DNA of 64,000 nucleotides from CBDDFQ01 sp965227035 (GCA_965227035.1 OZ245724.1:2170001-2234000), one strand, 5' to 3'; shown: positions 9,531 through 18,840, counted from the stretch's first letter. Notes: generated by a model not told the origin, from the letters alone. A program made the numbers and translations.

Positions 9531-10627
9531 TGCGTCGTCGCGACCTGATCTCGCTCGGGGCATTGCCGATGTTGCCGGCGTTGCCGATGTTGTCGCGCTT
9601 TGCATCGGCACAAGCACCGCGAACGCTGAGCTTCCCGCGCGATTTCGGATCTCATCCTGATGACAGAACCGAGTGGTGGTACATCACCGGATACGCGTCT
9701 GACGCAACCGGTCGTGAGTTCGGATATCAGGTGACCTTCTTCCGTTCGAGGGTCGAAGCGACGCAAGGCATGAAGTCGGCGTTCGCAGCGAAGCACTTGA
9801 TCTTCGCGCATGCGGCGGTGACCGACCTTCGCGGCAAAAAGCTTTTTCACGATCAGCGAATCGCCCGATCGTCGGGGAAAAATTCGAGCGTGGATGCCGC
9901 CAGCGCGAGCGAAGCCGATACAGATGTGAAGCTGCGCGACTGGTCGCTGGTACGTAGTGGCGAGTCGTATCGCGCGCGTGTCGAATCGAACGACTTCACG
10001 CTCGACCTCACCTTCGCATCGACCCAGCCCGTGTTGCTGCAGGGCGTTGCCGGGCTGTCGCGCAAAGGGCCGTCACCGGAGCAATCGAGTTACTACTACA
10101 GCGTGCCGCAGCTCGCTACTACCGGATCGCTCAAGCTGAGCGCCAAGGGCTACGAAACTTCGGCTCAACTGAACGGACGTGCCTGGCTCGATCACGAATG
10201 GAGTCGGGAGTTTCTGCATCCCGATGCAGTCGGCTGGGACTGGATCGGCATGAATCTGGATGACGGATCGTCGTTGACCGCGTTTCGAATTCGCCGCAAG
10301 GACGGCTCGTCCATGTGGGACGGTGGATCGTTCAGATCGGCCGCGGGCGAGTTGAGAATTTTCAGCGCCGGCGAAGTGACTTTCGTCGCCGGACGCACCT
10401 GGGCCAGTTCATCTACCAACACCACATATCCGGTCGAATGGACGGTCAGTGCAGCGGGCAAGACCTACCGCGTCGCGTCGCTGCTAGACGACCAGGAGCT
10501 GGACAGCCGCAACTCGACCGGCTCGGTCTATTGGGAAGGCGTGTCGAATCTGCTCGACGCGAGCGGCCAACGCGTGGGACGCGGTTATCTGGAGATGACC
10601 GGTTACGCGCAGCCGCTGCGAATCTGA
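9530..10627 (+). CDS. secreted AttH / CrtC-like lipocalin-fold protein
   Basis: 365 residues, start fixed by a perfect AAGGAGG eight bases before the ATG and by the one-base overlap with the permease stop. The N-terminus has RRRDLI and a hydrophobic stretch ending in ASAQA, a signal peptide that resembles a Tat signal. The mature part begins with the family's typical PRDFGSHPDDRTEWWYITG and continues with QVTFFRS and WLDHEWSRE, as in AttH and hydroxyneurosporene synthase (CrtC)-type proteins, which have two lipocalin-like domains and probably bind or modify hydrophobic molecules. No carotenoid genes are nearby, so a carotenoid role is unlikely. It forms one unit with the ABC exporter. Confidence 0.87.
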   Translation: MRRRDLISLGALPMLPALPMLSRFASAQAPRTLSFPRDFGSHPDDRTEWWYITGYASDATGREFGYQVTFFRSRVEATQGMKSAFAAKHLIFAHAAVTDLRGKKLFHDQRIARSSGKNSSVDAASASEADTDVKLRDWSLVRSGESYRARVESNDFTLDLTFASTQPVLLQGVAGLSRKGPSPEQSSYYYSVPQLATTGSLKLSAKGYETSAQLNGRAWLDHEWSREFLHPDAVGWDWIGMNLDDGSSLTAFRIRRKDGSSMWDGGSFRSAAGELRIFSAGEVTFVAGRTWASSSTNTTYPVEWTVSAAGKTYRVASLLDDQELDSRNSTGSVYWEGVSNLLDASGQRVGRGYLEMTGYAQPLRI

Positions 10628-10650
10628 AGACTTCCGTTCAATGCGGCAGA

Positions 10651-12213
10651 TCAATGCGCGCCTGCAGCAGCATCGGCGCCACCGGCTCCCGCCTTCTGCG
10701 GCTTGGAAATCCAAACCAGCGGGATCAACAGAATGAACAGTGCAGCCGATACGTAGAACAGATCGTCTGCGCCCAGCATGAACGATTGCTGATCGATCAG
10801 GCGATTGATGTAACCCAGCGCCTGGTCGTAGCTCATTCCTTGCGATTGCAATCCCGATATCGTCGCGACGGCAGTCTGATTGTTCAACGACACCGCCTCG
10901 GAAAGCTGCGCATGATGCAACGACGCGCGGTTTTCCCAGACCGTCGTCGCAATCGAAGTACCGAAAGCACCTGCGGTAATACGCGTGAAGTTCGACAAGC
11001 CGGAGGCAGCAGGAATGCGATCGGGTGGCAGTCCGGACAGCGTAATGGTGATGAGCGGGATGAAGAAGAACGCCATCGCCACACCCTGAATCACCGTGGG
11101 AATCAGCAGCGTCGTGATGTCTGCGGAAGTGTCGAATCGCGAACGCATCCACATGACCAGCGCGAACACGATGAACGCGAAGGTAGCGTATTTACGAGGG
11201 TCGACCTTGCCGATGGTCTTGCCGACAAACGGAGAAAACACGAGCGCCATGAGCCCCACCGGCGCCATCACCATGCCGGCCTGAGTTGCGGTGTAGCCCA
11301 TGTACTGCTGCAACCACAGCGGCAGCACCACCACGTTGCCGAAGAACAGTCCGTAAGCCACCGACACGCCAAGTGCGCCAGACCAGAAGTTGCGACGGGC
11401 AAAGAGTCGAAGATCGACCACCGGATGCTCCGCCGTGAGCTCCCAGATGATGAAGGCGATGAATCCGATCACCGCGACGACCGCGAGCGTGACCACGGTT
11501 GCCGAATGGAACCAGTCGTTCTCCTTGCCGATGTCCAGCATGATCTGCATCGAGCTGATCCAGATCACAAGCAAACCCAGCCCTATCGAATCGATCGGCA
11601 GGACCGTGATTTTGGTTTCCCGCTTTCTGTAGATCGACCAGCCGAGCATGAAGGCCGCAAAGCCGACAGGAATGTTGATGTAGAAAATCCAGGGCCATGC
11701 GATGTTGTCGGTGATCCAACCGCCTAGCAGCGGCCCGAGCACTGGCGCAATGAGCGTGGTCATGGACCACATCGCCATTGCCAGCCCCGCGAGCGCCCTC
11801 GGGTAACTAGAGAGCAGCAAGGATTGCGACAGCGGAATCATCGGACCCGCCACGAAGCCTTGCAGCGCACGGAACGCGATCAGCGTTGTCATGTTGGGCG
11901 CGAGGCCGCACATCCAGGAGGCGATCACGAAAAGCACGACCGAAGTCAGGAACAGACGGACCTGACCGAATCGCTGCGACAGCCATCCGGTAAGCGGCAC
12001 TGCAATCGCGTTGGCAACTGCAAAGCTGGTAATGACCCAGGTGCCCTGGTTGGGGCTGACGCCGAGGTCGCCGGCAATAGCGGGAAGCGACACGTTGGCG
12101 ATAGACGTGTCGAGCACGTTCATGAACGTCGCGCCCGAGAGCGCGATCGTTCCCCACATGCGGGCCGATCCGGTTAACGGACCGATCTGGCTGCCATCGG
12201 CACCGGTTGCCAT
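10651..12213 (-). CDS. emrB: EmrB-type MFS drug exporter (DHA2)
   Basis: 520 residues with 14 predicted membrane helices, the DHA2 layout. Early motif DTSIANVSLPAIAGDLG, then the GWLSQRFGQVRLF loop and the motif-C-like stretch GPLLGGWI are characteristic of EmrB. It exports hydrophobic drugs with protons, passing them to EmrA and an outer-membrane channel. Its ATG overlaps the emrA stop (TAATG), so it is translated as the last gene of the marR-omp-emrA-emrB operon. It converges with the AttH-like gene across 23 bases without an obvious terminator. Confidence 0.93.
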   Translation of the reverse strand: MATGADGSQIGPLTGSARMWGTIALSGATFMNVLDTSIANVSLPAIAGDLGVSPNQGTWVITSFAVANAIAVPLTGWLSQRFGQVRLFLTSVVLFVIASWMCGLAPNMTTLIAFRALQGFVAGPMIPLSQSLLLSSYPRALAGLAMAMWSMTTLIAPVLGPLLGGWITDNIAWPWIFYINIPVGFAAFMLGWSIYRKRETKITVLPIDSIGLGLLVIWISSMQIMLDIGKENDWFHSATVVTLAVVAVIGFIAFIIWELTAEHPVVDLRLFARRNFWSGALGVSVAYGLFFGNVVVLPLWLQQYMGYTATQAGMVMAPVGLMALVFSPFVGKTIGKVDPRKYATFAFIVFALVMWMRSRFDTSADITTLLIPTVIQGVAMAFFFIPLITITLSGLPPDRIPAASGLSNFTRITAGAFGTSIATTVWENRASLHHAQLSEAVSLNNQTAVATISGLQSQGMSYDQALGYINRLIDQQSFMLGADDLFYVSAALFILLIPLVWISKPQKAGAGGADAAAGAH

Positions 12214-13340
12214 TACAGAACCTTGCCGTCGCGGTTAGCGGTGTCCACGGTCACGTCCATCGACAGGCCGACGCGAAGGGGATTGGTCTTGAGATTCTCC
12301 GGATCGAGCGCGATGCGCACCGGAACCCGCTGGACCACCTTGATCCAGTTGCCGGTTGCGTTCTGGGCGGGCAGCAATGCGAACGCAGCCCCGGTACCTG
12401 CACCCAGGCCGGCGATCTTGCCTGTGTATTCGATCTTCTTGCCGTAAACGTCGGCAGTCAGCTTCACCGGTTGGCCGATGCGCATGTTGCGCAGCTGGAC
12501 TTCCTTGAAATTGGCATCGACCCACACGTTGCCGAGTGCGATGACCGACATGAGCGGTGCACCTGCAGCCACGCGTTGACCGATCTGTACGGTGCGACGT
12601 GCCACATAGCCATCGACAGGTGCGACCAGCGTCGCGCGGCTCACGGCGAGTTCGGCTTCGCGAACCTTGGCCGCTGCAGCAAGCACGGTCGGATGGTTCT
12701 CGACAGTCGTGCCTTCCGTGTTGGTCTTGTTGCTGGAGAGCTGCTCTTTCGCGGTGAGCACTGCTGCCTGCGCACCCGCAAGCACGCTCTTCGCGTTGGC
12801 CACAGCCGATTGCGCATGGTTCAACTCTTCGCCCGATACTGCACCGTTGCCGGTGAGGGCCTGACGACGTGCCAGATCTTCCTGAGCACGAGCGATGTCG
12901 GTTTGGGCACGCGCTACATCGGCTTCACGCAAGGTGATCTGCGCGTTGAGCGATCCGTTGTTCGCGTACAGCGTGCGAACCTGACGCGTCGTCTGCGCGA
13001 GCATTGCCTGGGCTTGCTCGAGCGCAACTTGTGCATCGGCGGGATCGATCTTCACGAGCGGCTGGCCGGCCTTCACTGCATCCGTGTCGTTGACCAGCAC
13101 TTCCTTGACCGTGCCACCGATCTGCGGCGTGATCTGCACGATGTCGGCCTGGACGTAGGCGTTGTCGGTGTTCTCGTAATGGCTCGCAACCAGGTACTCG
13201 TAGGCACCCCATGCGCCACCCACTACGACCACGACGACTGCCAGTGCAATCAGCGCTGTCTTGCGCTTGGAACGCGCTGCGGGAGGTGCGAGGGATGGAT
13301 CGTTCGGAGCGGATGTTGGGGTGTTGTTGTTTTCACTCAT
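12213..13340 (-). CDS. emrA: EmrA/HlyD-type membrane fusion protein
   Basis: 375 residues. A short polar N-terminus is followed by one membrane anchor (about 28-48) and the HlyD/EmrA signature around YENTDNAYVQADIVQITPQI, a lipoyl half-motif, then a long alpha-helical hairpin rich in Ala/Gln/Arg (about 110-220), the second lipoyl half and a beta-barrel. It bridges EmrB to the outer-membrane channel in the periplasm. I use the ATG at 13340; the frame is open further upstream but lies in the gap after the outer-membrane gene and shows no protein-like features. Confidence 0.93.
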   Translation of the reverse strand: MSENNNTPTSAPNDPSLAPPAARSKRKTALIALAVVVVVVGGAWGAYEYLVASHYENTDNAYVQADIVQITPQIGGTVKEVLVNDTDAVKAGQPLVKIDPADAQVALEQAQAMLAQTTRQVRTLYANNGSLNAQITLREADVARAQTDIARAQEDLARRQALTGNGAVSGEELNHAQSAVANAKSVLAGAQAAVLTAKEQLSSNKTNTEGTTVENHPTVLAAAAKVREAELAVSRATLVAPVDGYVARRTVQIGQRVAAGAPLMSVIALGNVWVDANFKEVQLRNMRIGQPVKLTADVYGKKIEYTGKIAGLGAGTGAAFALLPAQNATGNWIKVVQRVPVRIALDPENLKTNPLRVGLSMDVTVDTANRDGKVL

Positions 13341-13389
13341 GGCAATCTTTCGGATGACTAGTTCGTTCGTTGTTTCGTTGGGCTGCTGC

Positions 13390-14937
13390 TTATGGATTGG
13401 CCTGCGCGAGTTGTGGCTCCGAGGACGGGACGTATCCGCCGCCGAGTGCACGCATCAGGTTGGCGCGGTTATCGATTGCGCGCGCGGCCAGATCGACCTC
13501 GAGTCGGCGTTGTGCAATCACGCCGGTCTCTGCGGTGAGCACCTGCAGATAGGTGCCGAGGCCGGCTTTGTAGCGCTGGGTCGCGATATCGAATGCCGAC
13601 TCGGCCGCCTGGGCCGCATCGCGCTGCTGGATCTGTTGACGCGTGATCGATTGCGAAGACGCAACCGCATCGGCCACATCGCGCACTGCGTCGAGCACCG
13701 AAGCGTTGTAGCTTTCGATGGCTGCGTCGAGGTCGGCACTCTTGGCGCTCAGGTTCGCGCGAAGACGACCACCTTCGAAGATAGGCAGACGAATCGCCGG
13801 ACCGACGCCCCACTGCTGGCTGCCGGAATCGACGAAGTTGTTGAGGCCGATGCTGGAGAGGCCGGCGAATGCCACCAGATTGATGTTCGGATAGAACTGC
13901 GCCTTTGCATTCGCCTGATCGCGATTGGCGACTTCGACGCGCCAGCGAGCGGCGTTGATGTCGGCGCGTTGGGCCAGCAGATTCGCGGGCAACAAAGTGG
14001 GCACGACTGGCGTCTTGAGCGAGTTGAACATCGCGGTATCGATCTGCTGCTGCATAGTCGCGTTCGACACGAATGCGGCGTTGCCCACCAGCGCGGTCAA
14101 TGCATTGATGGCCAGCGCTTTCTGCTCGCGATAAGCCTCGGCTTGCTGGCGAGCCTCGGGCAATGTGCCTTCGCTTTGACGCAGCTCGAGACGGGTATCG
14201 AGTCCGGCATTCACGCGATCGCGAACCAGCGTCAACACCTGCTCCCGTTGCGTGAGGGTGCGCTCTGCGAGGGCAAGCTGTTCGTTCAGGCGAACGATCT
14301 GGAAATACCCGCGAGCCACCTGCGCTGCGAGCAAAACGCGGGCCGATTGAACATCGGCGTCTGCTGCCTGCGCTGCGCCCAGTGCTGCATCGAGTGCCGC
14401 GCGGTTCTTGCCGAAGAAGTCGATTTCCCACGAGAGATTGAAGTTGAGCGTTGCGCTATCGCGAATCGAGCCTGCGAGCGGCGGAGGCACAGCGCCGTTG
14501 GCGGTGTAGCGCTGGTGCGTGGCGTCGAGAGCGGCGCCGACTTGCGGAAGCAGCGATGCATCGGCCACTTCCTTGACTGCTTGAGCCCGCGTCAGGCGCG
14601 CACGGGCGATCGCAAGATTGGGGTTGTTCTTGAGCGCTTCTTCCACGAGCGAATCGAGCTGGGGATTGCCGAACTGCTTCCACCATTCGGCATCGACTCG
14701 TGCTTCGGTCATGGTCGACGCCACGGGCAGACCGATCTGCTCGGCGTTGCGCAGGGACGCGGTGGATTTGATGCCCGACATGTCGGCGCAGCCGACCAGC
14801 GAGAACACGGTAAGTACCACGATGCCTGCGACGCTTGCGAAATAGGCAGCGCTGGCCAAGGCGATTTCCTTGCGATCGGGATGACGGTTTTCGTTGTTGC
14901 CGTGCTCCACGCACAGCTGATTAGTTGTCTTGTTCAT
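13390..14937 (-). CDS. outer-membrane efflux lipoprotein, NodT/OprM family
   Basis: 515 residues. A lipobox LVGC places the acylated Cys at residue 50, after an unusually long polar N-terminus, so the true start may be later than the ATG used. Two repeats of the outer-membrane efflux (TolC) fold follow; AEWWKQFGNPQLDSLV and the LLAQRADINAARWRVE segment are typical of the NodT group. It supplies the outer-membrane channel for EmrAB. The start overlaps the end of marR by 17 bases. Confidence 0.92.
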   Translation of the reverse strand: MNKTTNQLCVEHGNNENRHPDRKEIALASAAYFASVAGIVVLTVFSLVGCADMSGIKSTASLRNAEQIGLPVASTMTEARVDAEWWKQFGNPQLDSLVEEALKNNPNLAIARARLTRAQAVKEVADASLLPQVGAALDATHQRYTANGAVPPPLAGSIRDSATLNFNLSWEIDFFGKNRAALDAALGAAQAADADVQSARVLLAAQVARGYFQIVRLNEQLALAERTLTQREQVLTLVRDRVNAGLDTRLELRQSEGTLPEARQQAEAYREQKALAINALTALVGNAAFVSNATMQQQIDTAMFNSLKTPVVPTLLPANLLAQRADINAARWRVEVANRDQANAKAQFYPNINLVAFAGLSSIGLNNFVDSGSQQWGVGPAIRLPIFEGGRLRANLSAKSADLDAAIESYNASVLDAVRDVADAVASSQSITRQQIQQRDAAQAAESAFDIATQRYKAGLGTYLQVLTAETGVIAQRRLEVDLAARAIDNRANLMRALGGGYVPSSEPQLAQANP

Positions 14938-15496
14938 TTGAATTTTCCGTGGCCTTCTGGCCGACATTGAGTGCTGCGGCGTTCGTCAATAGCCGCTTTA
15001 GAAATGCTTTGAGCTGCTCGCGCTCTTCCTCGCTGAACCCTTCGAGAACCTGCTCGTTCACCTCGGACAGGATGGACGGAATAGGTGCGCAGACTTCAGC
15101 GCCCTGCGGCGTGATTTCAACGTTCACCACGCGTCGATCCGACTCGGAGCGCACCCGGCGGCACAGCTGTTTGGCTTCCAGGCGATCCAGCAGACGGGTC
15201 ATGGAACCCGCGTCGAGATCGCATCGGCGGGCCAGATCGGCCACCGTGGCCGACTTGGTGCTGGCCAGCTTGAACAGCGGCATCCACTGTGCATGGGTGA
15301 TCCCATGGTCGTGTATGCGCTGCTCGATGGCGACGCGCAATTGCGCGATGACAGTGCGCATGAGATAGCCGATGTTGGCCTGCGCGAGTGACTCGAAAGA
15401 GTCCATCGCTACGCAGCCTGGTATCTCCTGCTGCTTTCCATCCTGCAGCTGTTCGGACAGCTGATCCGGCTGGTGTTCTTGCTCGTTAATTGACAT
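14921..15496 (-). CDS. MarR-family regulator of the efflux operon
   Basis: 191 residues, somewhat long for the family owing to a polar N-terminal extension of about 30 residues. The winged-helix region contains the recognition helix around DLARRCDLDAGSMTRLLDRLEAKQL and the wing RVRSESDRRVVNVEIT, both standard for MarR. Such repressors dimerise on palindromes and release them when they bind phenolic or drug-like ligands. It is the first gene of the efflux operon, and a palindrome overlaps its promoter, so autorepression with induction by pump substrates is the likely circuit. Confidence 0.93.
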   Translation of the reverse strand: MSINEQEHQPDQLSEQLQDGKQQEIPGCVAMDSFESLAQANIGYLMRTVIAQLRVAIEQRIHDHGITHAQWMPLFKLASTKSATVADLARRCDLDAGSMTRLLDRLEAKQLCRRVRSESDRRVVNVEITPQGAEVCAPIPSILSEVNEQVLEGFSEEEREQLKAFLKRLLTNAAALNVGQKATENSNEQDN

Positions 15497-15503
15497 GGCC
15501 TGA

Positions 15504-15532
15504 ATATTACTTGCCTAGACAATGATTGTCAA
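15504..15532 (-). promoter_or_regulatory. marR promoter with palindromic operator
   Basis: On the minus strand TTGACA (15532-15527) and TAATAT (15509-15504) are separated by exactly 17 bases, a near-consensus sigma-70 promoter just before the marR ATG at 15496. The perfect palindrome GACAAT-N-ATTGTC (15518-15530) overlaps the -35 element and spacer, where a MarR dimer would block RNA polymerase. Further TAATTG[AT]C-like words at 15487-15494, 15553-15560 and 15567-15574 may extend the operator toward the divergent ABC gene. Confidence 0.72.
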
Positions 15533-15603
15533 GCCGGTAATTGCATTGCCGTTAATTGTCTGAAAGGTAATTGACAGAGCGGGTTTTGCGTACACTTGAG
15601 TCC

Positions 15604-17388
15604 ATGGCTACTTCTTCGACTCTTTCCCGACCCGCCGGTGCTCCACGTTCTTTGTCGGGACTCGTCCCGTTCCTGCGCCCTTACAGAGTTCGGATCGGGC
15701 TTGCACTGCTGTTCCTGGTGATGGCCGCGGTGTCCACCCTCGCCTTTCCGATAGCGATGCGACAGCTGATAGACCAGGGCATCGGTGCCGAGTCGCATGG
15801 AGAAAGAGTGATGGCGCTGCGCGAGCACTTCGTGGCGCTGTTCGGTGTAGCGGTCGCGTTGGGCGTTTTCTCGGCACTGCGCTTCTATACCGTGAGCTGG
15901 CTCGGCGAGCGGATCACGGCGGACATTCGCAATCGTGTCTATTCGCACGTGCTGAACCAGAGTCCGCAATTCTTCGAAACCACGCAGACCGGCGAAGTGC
16001 TGTCGCGTTTGACCGCCGACACCACATTGGTTCAGACCGTCGTGGGCTCATCCTTGAGCATGGGCCTGCGAAACGCAGTCATGGGCATTGGCGCGTTGCT
16101 GGTGTTGATCTGGACCAACCCATTGGTGATGGTTCAGGTGCTCGGTGTGCTGGTGCTGGTCGTCGTGCCGAGCATGCTGTTCGGACGCCGGGTACGCAAA
16201 CTGTCGCGTGCAAGCCAGGACCGAATTGCCGATTCGAGCGCGATCGCCAGCGAAGTGCTCAACGCCATTCCGGTCGTTCAAAGCTACACCGCCGAGCAGC
16301 GCGAAGCCCGTCGATTCGACGATTCGACCGAGCGCGCATTCAAGACCGCTGTCACCCGCACTCGCGCACGATCGGTGCTGGTGGCGTTCATCATCATCGC
16401 GACGTCTGCTGCGTTGCTCTGGGGTCTGTATCAGGGCACGCAAGCCGTGCTTCGCGGCGACATCACTGCCGGCCACCTAGGGCAGACGGTTGTCTACGCG
16501 ATCATTCTGGCGAGCGCTGCCGCCGTGCTTGGCGAGGTCTATGGAGATCTTCTTCGTGCTGCAGGGGCCACCGAGCGACTGATGGAATTGCTGGACACGC
16601 AATCTCCGATCACTTCGCCGGCCAGCACCTCGCTGCTGCCCAAGACTGCGAACGGAAGCAATCTACGAATCTCGGACATCACGTTTCACTACCCTTCCCG
16701 GCCTTCACGTGCGTCGCTCGCGAACTTCTCGCTCGATGTTCGCGCGGGCGAGACGGTTGCTCTGGTCGGTGCCAGCGGTGCCGGCAAAACCACCGTATTC
16801 CAATTGCTCCTTCGCATGTACGACCCTGCGGTCGGACAGATATTCCTGAACGATATCGACATCAAGACGCTGTCACTGGAAGAGCTGCGCTCCCATATCG
16901 GGATCGTCCCGCAGGACGCCGTGATTTTTTCTGCGACTGCACTCGAAAACATTCGGTATGGCAAGCCAGGTGCGTCGGTCGAAGAAGTGCACGCTGCGGC
17001 AAAGGCCGCCTTCGCCGATGGATTCATCCGCGATCTACCCGATCAATACGACACCTTCCTTGGCGAGCGCGGTGTGCGGCTGAGTGGTGGGCAACGCCAG
17101 CGAATCGCGATTGCACGTGCGATGCTCAAGAATCCGCCGCTGCTACTGCTCGATGAAGCGACAAGCGCTCTCGATGCCGAAAGCGAACGCATGGTGCAGG
17201 CTGCGCTGGAATCTGCGATGACCGGTCGTACCACCCTCGTGATTGCACACAGGCTGGCGACGGTTCAAAAGGCAGATCGAATCATCGTGCTGGACCACGG
17301 CCGCATCGTCGAGCAAGGCAATCATGAATCGCTTGTGGCGGCGGGTGGCGTCTATGCGCGCTTGGCGGCGCTGCAATTCACGAGCTGA
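15604..17388 (+). CDS. MsbA-like ABC exporter (fused permease and ATPase)
   Basis: 594 residues from the ATG at 15604; an earlier in-frame start at 15571 would run through the regulatory spacer. An N-terminal type-1 exporter membrane domain with six helices (about 20-310) is followed by the ATPase: Walker A GASGAGKTT from residue 389, signature LSGGQRQRIAIARAM from 493, Walker B LLLLDEATSALD with Asp517/Glu518, and the H-loop in VIAHRLAT. Family members flip lipids or export drugs as homodimers in the inner membrane. Being divergent from marR and sharing its operator region, it may belong to the same drug-response regulon; that is inference. Confidence 0.9.
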   Translation: MATSSTLSRPAGAPRSLSGLVPFLRPYRVRIGLALLFLVMAAVSTLAFPIAMRQLIDQGIGAESHGERVMALREHFVALFGVAVALGVFSALRFYTVSWLGERITADIRNRVYSHVLNQSPQFFETTQTGEVLSRLTADTTLVQTVVGSSLSMGLRNAVMGIGALLVLIWTNPLVMVQVLGVLVLVVVPSMLFGRRVRKLSRASQDRIADSSAIASEVLNAIPVVQSYTAEQREARRFDDSTERAFKTAVTRTRARSVLVAFIIIATSAALLWGLYQGTQAVLRGDITAGHLGQTVVYAIILASAAAVLGEVYGDLLRAAGATERLMELLDTQSPITSPASTSLLPKTANGSNLRISDITFHYPSRPSRASLANFSLDVRAGETVALVGASGAGKTTVFQLLLRMYDPAVGQIFLNDIDIKTLSLEELRSHIGIVPQDAVIFSATALENIRYGKPGASVEEVHAAAKAAFADGFIRDLPDQYDTFLGERGVRLSGGQRQRIAIARAMLKNPPLLLLDEATSALDAESERMVQAALESAMTGRTTLVIAHRLATVQKADRIIVLDHGRIVEQGNHESLVAAGGVYARLAALQFTS

Positions 17389-17423
17389 GCGCCAAGGCCA
17401 GAGCGAGCGGTTCGATCATCGAA

Positions 17424-17906
17424 CTACTGGATCGGACCCTTCATCGAATCCGGGATCGGGAGCGGCAGCACCGCGATGCCCTCCTCCACCAATTCGCGCG
17501 TTTCTTCGGCTGACGCCTGACCTCGAATCCCGCGCTCTTCGGTTTCGCCGTAATGCATACGACGCGCCTCTTCGACAAAACGATCGCCCACGTCTTCCGT
17601 GTTCTTCATGACATGACCGACCATCTTGAGCCACGCGGCCTGCATATCGTTTGAAGTTGGCGATGCGACTGCAGTGCCCGTAGCGGTATGCGTCTCGGTT
17701 TTGACCGCCACGTCGGTCACCCGGGAAGCGCTCGCGCCGTGCGACAGATTCAATCGCGGTGCCGACAGCATTTTGGATATCGTGGTGTCACCGCAAATTG
17801 GGCAGCTCACCAGATCGCGGGAAAGCTGAGACTGAAAATCGTCTTCCGAGCCGAACCATCCCTCGAAGGAATGGTCGTGAGCGCAACGGAGATCGAGAAC
17901 TTTCAT
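17424..17906 (-). CDS. DUF1178 protein with zinc-ribbon-like N-terminus
   Basis: 160 residues. The family (DUF1178) has no established function. The N-terminus holds Cys8 and His10/12, then CPICG at about 37-41, which together look like a small zinc site. The middle is low-complexity and Thr/Ala-rich; the C-terminus has an acidic helix (about 118-150). I start at the ATG at 17906, since the longer frame adds residues with no family likeness. It is the last gene of the leftward run that starts with nuoA, 16 bases after the NUDIX gene. Confidence 0.88.
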   Translation of the reverse strand: MKVLDLRCAHDHSFEGWFGSEDDFQSQLSRDLVSCPICGDTTISKMLSAPRLNLSHGASASRVTDVAVKTETHTATGTAVASPTSNDMQAAWLKMVGHVMKNTEDVGDRFVEEARRMHYGETEERGIRGQASAEETRELVEEGIAVLPLPIPDSMKGPIQ

Positions 17907-17922
17907 GCGCCGATTATCGCAA

Positions 17923-18522
17923 TCAGGCGTCTTCCCACACGAGCTGCCAGTTCTTTGCGACCACGTTTTGAAGCCAGAGCGCACCGGTCAAGGTTTTGGC
18001 ATCGGTAACTTTGCCTTGGGCGCACCACATGAGAAGCTCTTCAGTCGATGCCGCGAAAACTTCGAGGAACTCACCTTCGTCCAGCTGGGCGTCGCCAGCG
18101 ACGAGGCCCTTGGCAAACCATATTTCGATGAACTCGGTCGAGTATGAAATGACCGGATGCAACACACCGGCTTTCGCCCAGTGCGTGGCCGTGTATCCGG
18201 TTTCTTCCAGTAGCTCACGCTGCGCGCAAACTTTGGTGTCTTCGCCGGCGTCGAGCTTGCCAGCGGGGAATTCGATCATCACCCGATCGACCGGATATCG
18301 GAACTGCCGCTCGAGGATCACACGTCCATCTTCGAGCATGGGAATGATCATGACCGCGCCCGGGTGGATCACGTATTCGCGAGTCGACTCGCTACCGTCG
18401 GGCATGCGGACCGTGTCGCGAAAGGCGTGAAGAAACTTGCCCTTGAGAAGTTCAACACCCGAAACTTTGATTTCCACCAGGGATGAATCCGAGTTGCGGT
18501 CGGGGTCGGCGGCTGTGGTCAA
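17923..18522 (-). CDS. NUDIX hydrolase, ADP-ribose pyrophosphatase type
   Basis: 199 residues. The NUDIX box is intact at about 92-114: Gly, Glu five residues later, then REL-LEE-TGY, the metal-binding helix that cleaves nucleoside diphosphates linked to another moiety. The upstream region with YVIHPGAVMIIP and the FPAGKLDAGED form fits the ADP-ribose pyrophosphatase (NudF) subgroup, which hydrolyses ADP-ribose to AMP and ribose 5-phosphate. Its position downstream of nuoN, in an NADH-consuming operon, fits a clean-up role for NAD-derived metabolites, though this is inference. Confidence 0.9.
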   Translation of the reverse strand: MTTAADPDRNSDSSLVEIKVSGVELLKGKFLHAFRDTVRMPDGSESTREYVIHPGAVMIIPMLEDGRVILERQFRYPVDRVMIEFPAGKLDAGEDTKVCAQRELLEETGYTATHWAKAGVLHPVISYSTEFIEIWFAKGLVAGDAQLDEGEFLEVFAASTEELLMWCAQGKVTDAKTLTGALWLQNVVAKNWQLVWEDA

Positions 18523-18540
18523 GGCAAGTCCATCACGCGC

Positions 18541-18840
18541 TCAGGAGCGGTGCTTCATCAGGTAGCGGTAAGTGAATCCGGGAAACGCGAAGGTCAGGAA
18601 CAGCGCGCCGGTCACGGCATAGAACTGCCAGTCTTGCGGCGAGATCTGACCGGCGCGTTTTTCGAGCAGCAAGCCGAGGCCGCCCGCGAGGAAATACAGA
18701 ACGATCAATTCGATCAATCGAAGCCCGAGCGACTTCCCGGCAACGGGAATCACACCGAACAGGCGAGTCGAGATGAACGGAAGATTGGCCGCGAAGAAGG
18801 CGACCAGAATCACCAGCCAGATCGACGCGGTCTGCGTCAC
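18541..18840 (-). CDS. DUF2818 small membrane protein
   Basis: 99 residues starting with GTG that overlaps the nuoN TGA stop (GTGA), so it is translationally coupled to complex I. Three hydrophobic segments (about 6-22, 38-56 and 72-90) with the conserved ANLPF near residue 19, [22 protein letters not shown] and EKRAGQI, which match the DUF2818 family found after nuoN in betaproteobacteria. No function is known; the constant position suggests a complex I accessory or assembly role. Longer frames that include this sequence are artefacts of the nuoN overlap. Confidence 0.87.
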   Translation of the reverse strand: MTQTASIWLVILVAFFAANLPFISTRLFGVIPVAGKSLGLRLIELIVLYFLAGGLGLLLEKRAGQISPQDWQFYAVTGALFLTFAFPGFTYRYLMKHRS

